A stretch of 28,972 bases of DNA from Ilyomonas sp964658445 (lineage in GTDB: Bacteria; Bacteroidota; Bacteroidia; Chitinophagales; Chitinophagaceae), in NCBI GenBank assembly GCA_964658445.1, contig CAZZZH010000017.1:1-28972 (forward strand). Direction: 5' to 3'. The first letter of the stretch is position 1, and every line of letters begins with the position of its first letter. Shown here piece by piece: positions 1 through 8,337 of this stretch. Both the position numbers and the translations under genes were made by a program. The notes below the pieces were generated by a model that saw nothing but the letters and a program-made list of their open reading frames with translations, had not been told where the DNA came from and ran no database searches.

Positions 1-1
1 C

Positions 2-619
2 GCAGGCATTCAGGAAGTGTATTGGTATGGTACCAGCAACGGCTATGTAGTTGGCAATGCAAAAGAAGAGACAGCCTTTGTGGAAGTTGCTTTTGTCAAG
101 GGCTTTTCATCACCCATAAAAACACAACTGGTGGGCAACTACAATCTGCCCAATATTCTTTGTGCAGTTGCCGTAGGCAAATACTTTATGGTCCCGGATA
201 AAAAGATAAAAACAGCCATTGAAAACTATACGCCTTCTAACAGTCGCTCGCAACTAATGATGTGGAATAATAACCATGTTATCCTTGACGCTTACAATGC
301 CAATCCATCGAGCATGAAGGCAGCAATTGAAAACTTTGCAGGCATAAAAGCAAGCAACAAAATACTGATGTTGGGCAGCATGGCAGAACTAGGCGAAGAG
401 AGCAAGGAAGAACACCGGCAAATCATTCATTTGATTTCACAACATCCTTTTTCGAAAGTGGTTTTGGTGGGTAAAAATTTTGATGAGCTTCCTCATCCTT
501 ATCTTCAGTTTTCTACTGCCGAAGAAGCCAAAGAATGGCTTCGGCAACAGCACTTTAGCGATGCTTATCTTCTCATTAAAGGCTCGCGCAGCGCAGGCAT
601 GGAAGCTGTACTCAGCTAA
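2..619 (+). CDS. murF: UDP-N-acetylmuramoyl-tripeptide--D-alanyl-D-alanine ligase, C-terminal part (5' end outside window)
   Basis: MurF joins D-Ala-D-Ala to UDP-MurNAc-tripeptide using ATP, the last cytoplasmic step of the peptidoglycan stem peptide. The reading frame is open to the left edge, so the N-terminal UMAG-binding domain and the ATP P-loop lie outside the window. About 205 residues remain, against roughly 430-450 for the whole family. Visible are the end of the central domain (GNYNLPNILCAVAVG), the C-terminal ligase domain with the MurF signature DAYNANPSSM, a LMLGSMAELGEES stretch (the family's G-M-ELG segment) and the terminal LIKGSRSAGMEAVL motif. Family assignment is firm. The GTG at 17 is an internal valine, not a start. 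A separate promoter follows, so the next gene need not depend on murF transcription. Confidence 0.93.
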   Translation, partial: AGIQEVYWYGTSNGYVVGNAKEETAFVEVAFVKGFSSPIKTQLVGNYNLPNILCAVAVGKYFMVPDKKIKTAIENYTPSNSRSQLMMWNNNHVILDAYNANPSSMKAAIENFAGIKASNKILMLGSMAELGEESKEEHRQIIHLISQHPFSKVVLVGKNFDELPHPYLQFSTAEEAKEWLRQQHFSDAYLLIKGSRSAGMEAVLS

Positions 620-629
620 AGCATTAACG

Positions 630-659
630 TTGGTATTGGCATTCGATTCGCTATTTTTG
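630..659 (+). promoter_or_regulatory. Bacteroidetes-type promoter for the DUF983 gene
   Basis: TATTTTTG at 652-659 fits the Bacteroidetes -7 consensus TAnnTTTG, and TTG at 630-632 lies 19 bp upstream, the spacing usual for the -33 element. The start codon at 679 is 19 bp downstream, giving a short leader. Match and spacing are seen in the sequence; activity is inferred. Confidence 0.55.
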
Positions 660-678
660 CATAGAAAATATATGGCGT

Positions 679-1140
679 ATGAATGAGCAAAAAGGTAAGC
701 CGGGTTACCTCATCAGCGTGTTGGGAAACAGGTGCCCGCGCTGTCGCGAAGGTTATCTTTTCAAGAGCCATAATGCCTACGCTTTTAAACACAGCGAGTA
801 CATAAAAATGAATGAAAAATGCCCGGTGTGCGGGCAGCCAACCGACCTTGAAGTGGGCTTTTATTATGGCACCAGCTATGTGAGTTATGCGCTGACGGTT
901 GCTTTCTCGGTGGCTACGTTCATCGCATGGTGGGTATTGATTGGTTTTTCGTTAAACGATAACCGCATCTTCTGGTGGCTTGGTATCAACTCTGCTTTGC
1001 TGCTGGCTTTACAGCCTGTGTTTATGCGGCTCTCAAGAACGTTTTGGCTAAGCTGGTTTGTAAAATATGATCCCGACTGGCAAATACACCAGGCAAAAGA
1101 TCCCGAGCGCATTGTGAAAGAGCATATGGGAAACTGGTAA
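679..1140 (+). CDS. DUF983 family zinc-ribbon membrane protein
   Basis: This 153-residue protein belongs to the DUF983 family, whose function is not established. It starts with a short cytoplasmic-type segment carrying two CxxC pairs, CPRC (Cys19/Cys22) and CPVC (Cys48/Cys51), which should form a zinc-ribbon-like site. Two hydrophobic stretches follow, about residues 66-91 and 97-116, predicted to be transmembrane helices, and then a basic C-terminal tail. The phrase GFYYGTSYVSYAL just before the first helix is typical of DUF983. It lies between murF and ispH on the same strand (59 bp after murF, 92 bp before ispH), but has its own promoter. A role in envelope biogenesis could be guessed from the neighbourhood but is not shown. 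Confidence 0.85.
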   Translation: MNEQKGKPGYLISVLGNRCPRCREGYLFKSHNAYAFKHSEYIKMNEKCPVCGQPTDLEVGFYYGTSYVSYALTVAFSVATFIAWWVLIGFSLNDNRIFWWLGINSALLLALQPVFMRLSRTFWLSWFVKYDPDWQIHQAKDPERIVKEHMGNW

Positions 1141-1232
1141 GTGAGTTGGTGATCAGGCATTATGAATTTCAAGTTGAAAGAAAGGTAGCTCTCAACACTT
1201 CTTTACATTTTTGTTTTGACTTTTTACTTTGA

Positions 1233-2459
1233 ATGAAAACATTTGTTGTTCCGAATATTTACAGAAGTCCTTTAATCAGTGCTATAAAAAACAAGCGCAA
1301 AGAAGCCGACCGGTTAAAAAAAGACTTCACCCCTACCCTACTCAATTTTGGTGCTGTACAGATTTATCTTGCCCGGCATTTTGGGTTTTGTTATGGTGTA
1401 GAAAATGCGATTGACATTGCCTTTAAAACAATAGCCGAAAACAAAGGCAAGCGTATTTTTTTGTTGAGTGAAATGATACACAATCCACAGGTAAACGAAG
1501 ATCTGAAACAACAAGGCATTTCATTTTTGCAAGACACATACGGCAACCAGATCACTTCGTTTGAGGAGCTTACATCGGATGATGTGGTGCTGATTCCTGC
1601 CTTTGGAACTACGCTTGAAATTCAAACTTTACTGAATAAAAAAGGTATTCAGACAGAGCTGTATGATACCACTTGCCCGTTCGTAAGAAAGGTGTGGAAC
1701 CGTAGTGAGCAAATTGCTGAAAAGGGCTACAGCATTATAGTTCACGGCAAACCGAAACATGAAGAAACCCGTGCTACTTTCTCTCATGCATCTTCGAACA
1801 CACCTACCGTTGTGGTAAACGACATGAAGGAAACTGTAGAGCTTGCCAGGTATATAACACAGGAAAAAAGAAACGAAGATTTTTATATTGAATTCAAAGG
1901 AAGATATTCTTCTGGCTTTGATGTAAACAAAGACTTGCAGCGTATTGGCGTAGTCAATCAAACCACACAACTGGCTACCGATACACAAGCCATTTCAGAT
2001 TATTTGCGAAGCGTAATGACAGCTTACTACCAGCTCGATGAAAGCAACATACATGAACATTTTGCCGACACACGTGACACGCTTTGCTATGCCACCAATG
2101 ATAACCAAAGCGCCGTAAATGGAATGCTGGAAACGCCTGCCGACATCGCTATTGTAGTGGGTGGATACAACAGCAGCAATACCTCTCACCTGGTGGAACT
2201 ATGTGAGCAAAAGATACCGACTTATTTTATTGACGATGCTATTAAACTGATCTCGAAAGACGAGATTATTCACTGCAACTGGCGCACAAAAGAAGAGCGC
2301 CTGGTGAACCATTACCTGCCTGATACCCGGCCGGTAAAAATATTGATCACCAGCGGCGCAAGCTGCCCCGATGCCGTAGTGGAAAAAGTGATAGAGCGGT
2401 TGCTTTCTTTTTACCCGGTTGAAAAAACAGTGGATGAAATGGAAGAAGAGTTTGCCTGA
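1233..2459 (+). CDS. ispH: 4-hydroxy-3-methylbut-2-enyl diphosphate reductase (long form)
   Basis: IspH (LytB) reductively dehydroxylates HMBPP to IPP and DMAPP, the last step of the MEP isoprenoid pathway, using an iron-sulfur cluster. The three cluster cysteines are visible: Cys53 in RHFGFCYGVENA, Cys148 in DTTCPFVRKVW and Cys285 in DTLCYATNDNQ. The HEE motif at 176-178 (in HGKPKHEETRAT) matches the catalytic His/Glu region, and NSSNTSH carries the substrate-binding SxN. The protein has 408 residues against about 316 in E. coli. The extra N-terminal 40 residues and the internal insertions resemble the long cyanobacterial/plant-like form also found in Bacteroidetes. TSGASCPD near the C-terminus has a cysteine (Cys378) where most homologues have Thr or Ala. 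The ATG at 1233 keeps the conserved N-terminal extension. No convincing -7 box was found at a useful distance, so it may be co-transcribed with the DUF983 gene. Confidence 0.95.
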   Translation: MKTFVVPNIYRSPLISAIKNKRKEADRLKKDFTPTLLNFGAVQIYLARHFGFCYGVENAIDIAFKTIAENKGKRIFLLSEMIHNPQVNEDLKQQGISFLQDTYGNQITSFEELTSDDVVLIPAFGTTLEIQTLLNKKGIQTELYDTTCPFVRKVWNRSEQIAEKGYSIIVHGKPKHEETRATFSHASSNTPTVVVNDMKETVELARYITQEKRNEDFYIEFKGRYSSGFDVNKDLQRIGVVNQTTQLATDTQAISDYLRSVMTAYYQLDESNIHEHFADTRDTLCYATNDNQSAVNGMLETPADIAIVVGGYNSSNTSHLVELCEQKIPTYFIDDAIKLISKDEIIHCNWRTKEERLVNHYLPDTRPVKILITSGASCPDAVVEKVIERLLSFYPVEKTVDEMEEEFA

Positions 2460-2577
2460 GCTTTACAAGAAAGAAATACCTGTTTTTAAAACAAAAGGAT
2501 CGTCTGTTAAGATTAATTTAATCTCAGCTAAAGATTGTTTACCCCAAAAGATAATTACACATTATCACGTTACATAA

Positions 2578-2603
2578 AAAAGCCGCCTTAACAGGCGGCT
2601 TTT
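2578..2603. terminator. Bidirectional intrinsic terminator between ispH and the T9SS cargo gene
   Basis: A perfect 7-bp GC-rich stem AGCCGCC/GGCGGCT (2581-2587 and 2594-2600) with a 6-nt loop has a run of A on the left and T on the right. It can therefore end transcription from both converging genes. The stop codons lie about 120 bp (ispH) and 33 bp (2636) away. Confidence 0.85.
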
Positions 2604-2635
2604 CACATCTGGATTGTTCAAAGGGCAATCGTGTT

Positions 2636-5600
2636 CTAACGCTTCACGAATTTGATACTTTGCTGTTGTTTGTCCTGCCTTATCACTACCGTATAAGTGC
2701 CTGCAGCAAGTGCGCCGACATTGATGGTTTGCGAACCTGAGCCAGCATTAATCGCTTTCTGTATCAGAGCTTTTCCGTTCATATCATACACTACCAGCAT
2801 AGCAGCAGAGGTAGATAAGAAATTGATATGCACTGTATTTACTGCAGGGTTAGGATATAAAGTAAATAATGACGCGCCGCTAAGCGTTACACTTACTGTT
2901 TTTGAATCGGTAAAGCTACCATCATTATCTACCTGGCGAAGACGATAATAACTGGTGCCTGACAGCGGACTGTTATCAATAAATGAATACTGGTGCTGAA
3001 TATTGGTATTGCCAAAAGCAGATACTAAACCAACTGACGTGAAAGTAACGCCATCGGCAGAACGCAGCACCGTAAAGGATTTGCTGTTGGTTTCGTTCGC
3101 TGTCTGCCAGCTTATCTGCACGGTATTATTCACTGGTGTTGCGTTAAATTTCAGCAACGTAACCGGAAGCACACTCATGGTAGTGAAGGTAGCCGTGGAT
3201 GAGTAACTGCTTACAATAAACAAACCGTTGGTCGTATCAACCGATGCAATACGCCAGTTGTAAGTGGTAGCGGGAGTTAATCCTGCCAAGTAGTAGCTAC
3301 TACTGTCAGCAGGAACTGTAATAGTGTTTGTCCATGTGCCGGAGGTGCTTAGCTTATACTGTATAGTAAAGTAGCTGACACAGGTAAGCGGTGTCCAATT
3401 GAGCATGGCTGACATGGCATGAACACTATCCGTTGACAAATTGGTTGGGAACGGTGGCGCCAATGTTGTTGTTGCGCTTCTGCCGGTTGTATCTCCGGAA
3501 CCGGTGCCTAAGGCAGAAGCATAATAAACACCAGAAGGTAAACCAGTAAAGACAGCCGTATCCGTTACACTTACAGGGCTGCCATACGCCAGGCTATCGC
3601 GATATAACTGTACTGTGTAAGGAGCAATGCTATTGCTGGCTACATACTTCAAAGTATCGCTGTAGCAGGCGTTGGTTTGTACAGAACGGAAGAGCGTGAT
3701 ATGCGCCGGGTTAGACAAGGTGATGAAAGTAACGCTGTCTGAGTAAGGACTCAGCAATTGCTTTCCTTCAGCTGAATCTGAAGAGGCGATACGCCATACG
3801 TAAGATGTATAAACACTAAGTCCATTCAATGTGTAGGTGCCCGTTGTATTACCTAAGCTGTTAATCATCGTCCAGGTAGAAGCACCGGCTTTATGATATT
3901 CAATTACATAATTATGCTCGCAGCTCAGCGGCGTCCAATTGAAGGTGGCTGACGTTGTCTTAATACTTGTAGTGGTTAAACCCATTGGTGCCGGTGGCAA
4001 TATAGTATCCATTGCACTGGTACCAAAGCTTCCGCCGCTGCCTGTGCCGGATGAAGTGGCATAATAAATACCTGCCGGCAAACCGGTAAATAACGTGGTG
4101 TCTGTAGAACTGGCCGGGCTGCCATAAACCGCACCGTTGCGATACAACTGCACGGTGTAAGGTGCTACGCTATGTGTAGATGTGTACTTGATGCTGCTGC
4201 TGTTGCAGGTAGTGCCGGTTGTAACTTTCGTTACCGTAATGATGGCAGTATCGGACAATGTTTTAAACAACATGGTGTCGGAATAATTACCAATTATTGC
4301 AACGCCTTGCGCGGTATCTACGGAAGCTACGCGCCATGTATAATTAGTATACATGGTAAGACCCGTCAACGTGTATTTGCCTATGGCATCATTGGCATCG
4401 CTTAGTGTTGTCCAGGTGGTAGAAGAAGAAGGACGATACTGAACGCTATAGCTTTTTACACAACTGTATGGAGTCCAGTTAAGCTGTGCTGTATGCACAA
4501 GAATATTCGATGTGGTTAAACCTTTAGGTGTTGGTGGCAGGAAGGTGGTAACAGAACTGGTTCCGAAAGCTGCGTCAGTTGCGCCGTCGCCATACACTGT
4601 CGCATAATAATTGCCATCCGGCAGGTTATTAAACCGTGCTGTATCGCTCGCTACATTTACTGAATCGTACTTAACACCATTATGATACAACTCAACACCA
4701 TATGGTGAATGGCTCTTGCTCAACGAATAGGTAATGCTATTGCCACCACACGAATCAAGAGAAGGTCTTGTGCTCTTGACAGCCGCTGCCGCAATGTTTA
4801 CCTGTGTGAAAGATAGCGTAAGTGAATATGGATTAAAATCACCGCCATAGTATTCAAAAACCTTAACGTAATAGTATCCTTGCGTAAGCCCGGTAAAGTC
4901 TTTTTCGTAAGTACTGCCGGCAGTGTAATCGCTGAATATAGGAGCCGCTGTTGTATCCTGGTACACCTGGAAATACGTGTAATGGATGCCTCCTGTAACA
5001 GTCGGCTGAAGACCTAAGGTAAGTGTCATATTTCCGGTGCCTGTATAATTAATTTTCCAGTAATCTGCCGTGTCACGTATAGGATAAAAGTAAAATCCTA
5101 CATCACCGGTCACGGTGCGGTTCACCGGAATAGTAACTGCCTGTGTAAAATGATCGTTAGGCACTGTATCGGCCGGGTTGTAGGTGTATAAGGTATCTTT
5201 CAATGTATAAGGTGCAAAATAACCGTCATTGTAAGGAGTAATTTTTACATAATAAACACCTTTTCCCAGTCCATCTACTGTATAATTAAAAGAAGAAGCG
5301 GTATAATCGCCATGAAGCAGCGTACTACCGTCGGCAGCATACAACTGAAAATACACATAGTTACCATTGGCAACATCCAGCTGCAGGTTGACAGCGCCAT
5401 TCGAATCGGTGGTTAATTTATACCAGTCCGATGAATCCTTATAATGGTTGTAATAATAATTGATATGACCTGTTGTAGAACCGTTCAACGGTAATGTGGC
5501 CGCTGTTGCCGGTGTGCTGTTTGGCTCCTTGTCGTTTGCCTGCCCAGTTGTAATTAATTTATTGTGCAGCTTATAAGGCGCAAAATAACCAGAGGTATAC

Positions 5601-6688
5601 GGGATGATTTTTACATAGTATGTTCCCTGTGCCAGCCCGTCAACTGTATAATTATAAGAAGAAGAGGTATAATCACTGTGAAGCTGCGTTACACCATCAC
5701 CATCATAAAGCTGAAAGTACACGTAGTTGCCGTTAGCGATATCTAATTGCAAATTGATAGCGCCATCGGCGTTGGTAGTAAACTTATACCAGTCAACCGA
5801 ATCTTTGTGATTGTTGTAATAATAATTGATATGACCGGTAATGCTATCATTCAACCCAAACGTAATAGCTTGTGCAGGCGTGCTATCCGTCACGGCATCA
5901 TTGGTATAGGCAGCTGGTATCAATGTATTTGTCAATGTATAAGGCGCAAAATAACCAGAGGTATACGGGATGATTTTTACATAGTATGTTCCCTGTGCCA
6001 GCCCGTCAACTGTATAATTATAAGAAGAAGAGGTATAATCACTGTGAAGCTGCGTTACACCATCACCATCATAAAGCTGAAAGTACACGTAGTTGCCGTT
6101 AGCGATATCTAATTGCAAATTGATAGCGCCATCGGCGTTGGTAGTAAACTTATACCAGTCAACCGAATCTTTGTGATTGTTGTAATAATAATTGATATGC
6201 CCGGTAGTGCTGCCATTAAGAGCAATTGTATTTGCCTGCGCTGGTGTGCTGTCCGGCTCATGGTCATTTGCCTGGGTGGGTACAGCCAAAGTATTGGAAA
6301 TAGTATAGTTGGGCGTATTATTATTGTCATACGGAAGGATTTCTACATAATAAGTACCCTTTGCCAACCCGTCAACCGTATAAGAATAAGTACTGGAGGT
6401 ATAATTGCTTTGAAGCTGTATCACACCCAATGTGTCATACAATTGGAAATACCCATATTGACCGTTCGATATGGTAAGCGTGAGCGTAAGCGCGCCATCG
6501 CCAGTAGTGGTTACCTTATACCAGTCCACATCAGTGCCAGTAGAAATGCTACCACTGTTGCTGCCATTCAGCGGCAATACATTGGCAGTAGCCGGCGTGT
6601 TGTTCGGCTCGGTTTCGGCAGCTTTTGTGTAATTGAATAAAAGCAGGAAGAAGGAAAGAAAACTGGCAAGTAAAATTCTTGGTTTCAT
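2636..6688 (-). CDS. Secreted multidomain T9SS cargo protein (PPC-like repeats, Fn3 modules, type A sorting domain)
   Basis: This 1350-residue secreted protein has no recognised catalytic domain. Residues 1-23 form a signal peptide (hydrophobic run, then TKA before AE). Five pre-peptidase-C-terminal (PPC)-like beta-sandwich repeats follow at about 25-132, 142-255, 264-377, 386-499 and 507-628. Each has DxxDWYK or a variant, YFQLYD and YTVDGLxxGTYYVKI. Three modules follow, each a short cysteine-containing SprB-like segment (APYTVQLYRNG type) plus a fibronectin type III domain with an LNWTP strand (Fn3 at about 719-810, 899-990 and 1079-1170). A linker typical of T9SS cargo (LPVTLLKFNA) leads to a type A sorting domain at about 1274-1350 (LYPNPAVNTVHINF to the basic IKFVKR end). 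This domain should direct export and attachment by the type IX system. Repeats 2 and 3 are identical over a long stretch (separate entry). The likely role is adhesion or surface binding; the ligand is unknown. The neighbours, a repair regulator and ispH, give no functional hint. Confidence 0.88.
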   Translation of the reverse strand: MKPRILLASFLSFFLLLFNYTKAAETEPNNTPATANVLPLNGSNSGSISTGTDVDWYKVTTTGDGALTLTLTISNGQYGYFQLYDTLGVIQLQSNYTSSTYSYTVDGLAKGTYYVEILPYDNNNTPNYTISNTLAVPTQANDHEPDSTPAQANTIALNGSTTGHINYYYNNHKDSVDWYKFTTNADGAINLQLDIANGNYVYFQLYDGDGVTQLHSDYTSSSYNYTVDGLAQGTYYVKIIPYTSGYFAPYTLTNTLIPAAYTNDAVTDSTPAQAITFGLNDSITGHINYYYNNHKDSVDWYKFTTNADGAINLQLDIANGNYVYFQLYDGDGVTQLHSDYTSSSYNYTVDGLAQGTYYVKIIPYTSGYFAPYKLHNKLITTGQANDKEPNSTPATAATLPLNGSTTGHINYYYNHYKDSSDWYKLTTDSNGAVNLQLDVANGNYVYFQLYAADGSTLLHGDYTASSFNYTVDGLGKGVYYVKITPYNDGYFAPYTLKDTLYTYNPADTVPNDHFTQAVTIPVNRTVTGDVGFYFYPIRDTADYWKINYTGTGNMTLTLGLQPTVTGGIHYTYFQVYQDTTAAPIFSDYTAGSTYEKDFTGLTQGYYYVKVFEYYGGDFNPYSLTLSFTQVNIAAAAVKSTRPSLDSCGGNSITYSLSKSHSPYGVELYHNGVKYDSVNVASDTARFNNLPDGNYYATVYGDGATDAAFGTSSVTTFLPPTPKGLTTSNILVHTAQLNWTPYSCVKSYSVQYRPSSSTTWTTLSDANDAIGKYTLTGLTMYTNYTWRVASVDTAQGVAIIGNYSDTMLFKTLSDTAIITVTKVTTGTTCNSSSIKYTSTHSVAPYTVQLYRNGAVYGSPASSTDTTLFTGLPAGIYYATSSGTGSGGSFGTSAMDTILPPAPMGLTTTSIKTTSATFNWTPLSCEHNYVIEYHKAGASTWTMINSLGNTTGTYTLNGLSVYTSYVWRIASSDSAEGKQLLSPYSDSVTFITLSNPAHITLFRSVQTNACYSDTLKYVASNSIAPYTVQLYRDSLAYGSPVSVTDTAVFTGLPSGVYYASALGTGSGDTTGRSATTTLAPPFPTNLSTDSVHAMSAMLNWTPLTCVSYFTIQYKLSTSGTWTNTITVPADSSSYYLAGLTPATTYNWRIASVDTTNGLFIVSSYSSTATFTTMSVLPVTLLKFNATPVNNTVQISWQTANETNSKSFTVLRSADGVTFTSVGLVSAFGNTNIQHQYSFIDNSPLSGTSYYRLRQVDNDGSFTDSKTVSVTLSGASLFTLYPNPAVNTVHINFLSTSAAMLVVYDMNGKALIQKAINAGSGSQTINVGALAAGTYTVVIRQDKQQQSIKFVKR
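5572..6199 (-). repeat. Perfect 262-bp internal duplication (366-bp period) in the T9SS cargo gene
   Basis: Positions 5572-5833 and 5938-6199 are identical base for base, offset by 366 bp (122 codons, in frame). They encode PPC-like repeats 3 and 2. The flanking 104 bp between copies (5834-5937) differs from the matching sequence on either side, and repeats 1, 4 and 5 differ clearly. Identity at synonymous sites points to a recent duplication or gene conversion. Confidence 0.95.
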
Positions 6689-6901
6689 ACAGTAAAATTT
6701 TAGTAATGGTTTCCATTTTTATAAAATGAAAAGACAGATTAGTTCAGAGTGCAATGTTTTACTAAAAGAACAGCATGGGCAATACTTAATTTGTATTAGT
6801 GAAATGAAGTCTGGTTTTTGAAAACACACACAAATCTTAGCAAGAATCGGGTTTTCCCGCTTCTGAAATAATAGGAACATTGCAGTCTAAAACGGAGCAA
6901 A

Positions 6902-7756
6902 ATGAATGTTCAAGAAGAGATTAATTACAACCGTATTGCGGAAGCCATTACTTATCTCAAAGCCAATTTTACAAAGCAACCCGACCTGTATGAAGTGGCA
7001 GAGGAAGTGCACCTAAGTCCATTCCATTTTCAACGGTTGTTTTCGGAATGGGCAGGCACCAGCCCGAAAAAATTTTTACAATACATCAGTATAGAACATG
7101 CAAAGAAACTATTGAAAGAAAACGGTGTTACGTTGTTTGATGCGGCTTACGAAACGGGGCTTTCGGGCACAGGGCGATTGCACGATCTGTTTATCAAAAT
7201 TGATGGTATGACACCGGCAGAATATAAAAACGGCGGCAGTAATCTTTTCATCAATTACAGCTTTGCAGAAAGTCCATTTGGTAATTTGCTGGTCGCTTCC
7301 ACACCAAAAGGTATATGTTATATGGCGTTTTACGAGAAAGATGAAATGGCTGCTTTTGCATTGCTGCAGAAGTATCTTCCAAATGCTAAATTCTCTCAGA
7401 AAACAGATCTCATTCAACAAAATGCTCTGTTTATTTTTCAAAACGACTGGAGCAAATTAAACCAGATCAAACTGCATTTAAAAGGCTCTACCTTTCAACT
7501 GAAAGTGTGGGAAACCTTGCTTAAAATACCCATGGGCAAATTTTCTACCTACGGTGCCATTGCAAAGCAAATCGATAACCCGAATGCTTCGAGAGCTGTG
7601 GGCACCGCCATTGGCAGCAATCCCGTTGCTTTTCTCATTCCCTGCCATCGTGTAATACAGTCGTCGGGAGTTTTTGGGGGTTATATGTGGGGTGCTACGC
7701 GCAAAACCGCCTTGCTGGGCTGGGAAGGCGCGAAGGCGAATGGAGATAAAGAATAA
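6902..7756 (+). CDS. AraC-type HTH / methylated-DNA-[protein]-cysteine S-methyltransferase fusion (Ada-like without the N-terminal domain)
   Basis: This 284-residue protein combines an AraC-family helix-turn-helix region (about residues 8-108; YEVAEEVHLSPFHFQRLF and the second helix pair up to GMTPAEYK) with an O6-alkylguanine-DNA alkyltransferase domain (about 118-275). The methyltransferase motif IPCHRV is intact with acceptor Cys248, followed by GGYMWGATRKTALLGWE. It should remove methyl groups from O6-methylguanine by irreversible transfer to Cys248. Unlike E. coli Ada, it lacks the N-terminal zinc/Cys domain that takes the methyl group from phosphotriesters and switches Ada to an activator. 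How the HTH is controlled is therefore unclear. It is divergent from the T9SS cargo gene, sharing a 213-bp intergenic region in which I found no perfect TAnnTTTG box. ATG at 6902 is the natural start. Confidence 0.9.
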   Translation: MNVQEEINYNRIAEAITYLKANFTKQPDLYEVAEEVHLSPFHFQRLFSEWAGTSPKKFLQYISIEHAKKLLKENGVTLFDAAYETGLSGTGRLHDLFIKIDGMTPAEYKNGGSNLFINYSFAESPFGNLLVASTPKGICYMAFYEKDEMAAFALLQKYLPNAKFSQKTDLIQQNALFIFQNDWSKLNQIKLHLKGSTFQLKVWETLLKIPMGKFSTYGAIAKQIDNPNASRAVGTAIGSNPVAFLIPCHRVIQSSGVFGGYMWGATRKTALLGWEGAKANGDKE

Positions 7757-7783
7757 TAAAACGAAATGAGCCGGAACAAGCTT

Positions 7784-8076
7784 GCAAAAAGCAATTTGAT
7801 ACGTCGGAAAGTTTTCCGAAGGGTAAAATAAACCCATTTAGTGTGTCGGGAAAGTCGCCTACGTATCAAATAAGCTTATTCAGGTCGACTGGAAACTCGC
7901 CGACGCATCAAATAAGTCCATTTGAGCTAACAGTAAGTTTACCGAAGTACCAAATAAGTTTATTTAGGTCAACGGGAAGTTTACCGACATATCAAATAAG
8001 CTTAGTTAGATCAACGGGAAACTTCCTGAGGCATCAAATAAGCTCATTTACTTAATGGGAAATTCGCCGACTTGTT
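7784..8076. repeat. Degenerate 42-bp tandem repeat array, about seven units
   Basis: Direct units of exactly 42 bp begin at 7826, 7868, 7910, 7952, 7994 and 8036. The last is about 41 bp because of a small deletion, and a more diverged unit precedes 7826. Each unit opens with AAATAAG or AAATAAA, has a central GGGAA or close variant, then CGCCGAC/TACCGAC, and ends near ATC. Units at 7952 and 7994 match at about 32 of 42 positions. The diverged first unit holds the small inverted repeat CGGAAA-GT-TTTCCG (7805-7818). Because 42 is a multiple of 3, the array reads open in one frame as a 14-residue repeat (around YQISLFRSTG), but it has no ATG or other sign of a gene. There are no spacers, so it is not CRISPR. 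The rest of the gap, 8077-8312, shows nothing I can name. Confidence 0.85.
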
Positions 8077-8312
8077 CAATTATTCTTAGAATGTACAAGT
8101 ATGACTCTTTTTCTTTTTGCTTAAGAAAAAAAGAACAAATCTCTGATTACAACGGACGACAAATCGGACTTTCTGGCTTTTGGTCAAGAACGGTCGTTTT
8201 GTGGCTTTATTCTGTATTCACTTCTAACCCCATCTATACTTCCTCAATTGTTGATACAATGTCAAAAAAAGGCAGACTGCCGAATGGCTTTCCATCCCTA
8301 AAAATAGAGTTG

Positions 8313-8320
8313 TACATTTG
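8313..8320 (+). promoter_or_regulatory. -7 box (TACATTTG) of the PurF-like gene
   Basis: TACATTTG matches the Bacteroidetes -7 consensus TAnnTTTG and ends 17 bp before the start codon at 8338. No clear -33 TTG was found at the usual distance. The position supports the chosen start. Confidence 0.5.
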
Positions 8321-8337
8321 CGCCTTCCTACACAACA

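Noticed and set aside
1223..1230. TTACTTTG as a -7 box for ispH
   Set aside because: It has a mismatch at a key position and ends two bases before ATG, so transcription would start inside the gene.
5747..6112. Plus-strand frames opposite the PPC-like repeats that look like repeated proteins
   Set aside because: They are the antisense shadow of the duplicated T9SS cargo gene; their repetition only mirrors the 366-bp duplication.
6848..6859. Small hairpin CGGG-TTTT-CCCG upstream of the Ada-like gene
   Set aside because: A 4-bp stem is too short to call as terminator or operator; it may be chance.
7843..8055. Open frame encoding a 14-residue repeat (GTG start)
   Set aside because: It is open only because the 42-bp period is a multiple of three and the units lack stops in that frame. 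It has no ATG, no promoter match and no downstream structure of a gene.
7784..8076. CRISPR array at the 42-bp repeats
   Set aside because: Units are contiguous with no unique spacers, the units are degenerate, and no cas genes are present. The same holds for the 43-bp array at 17671-17873.
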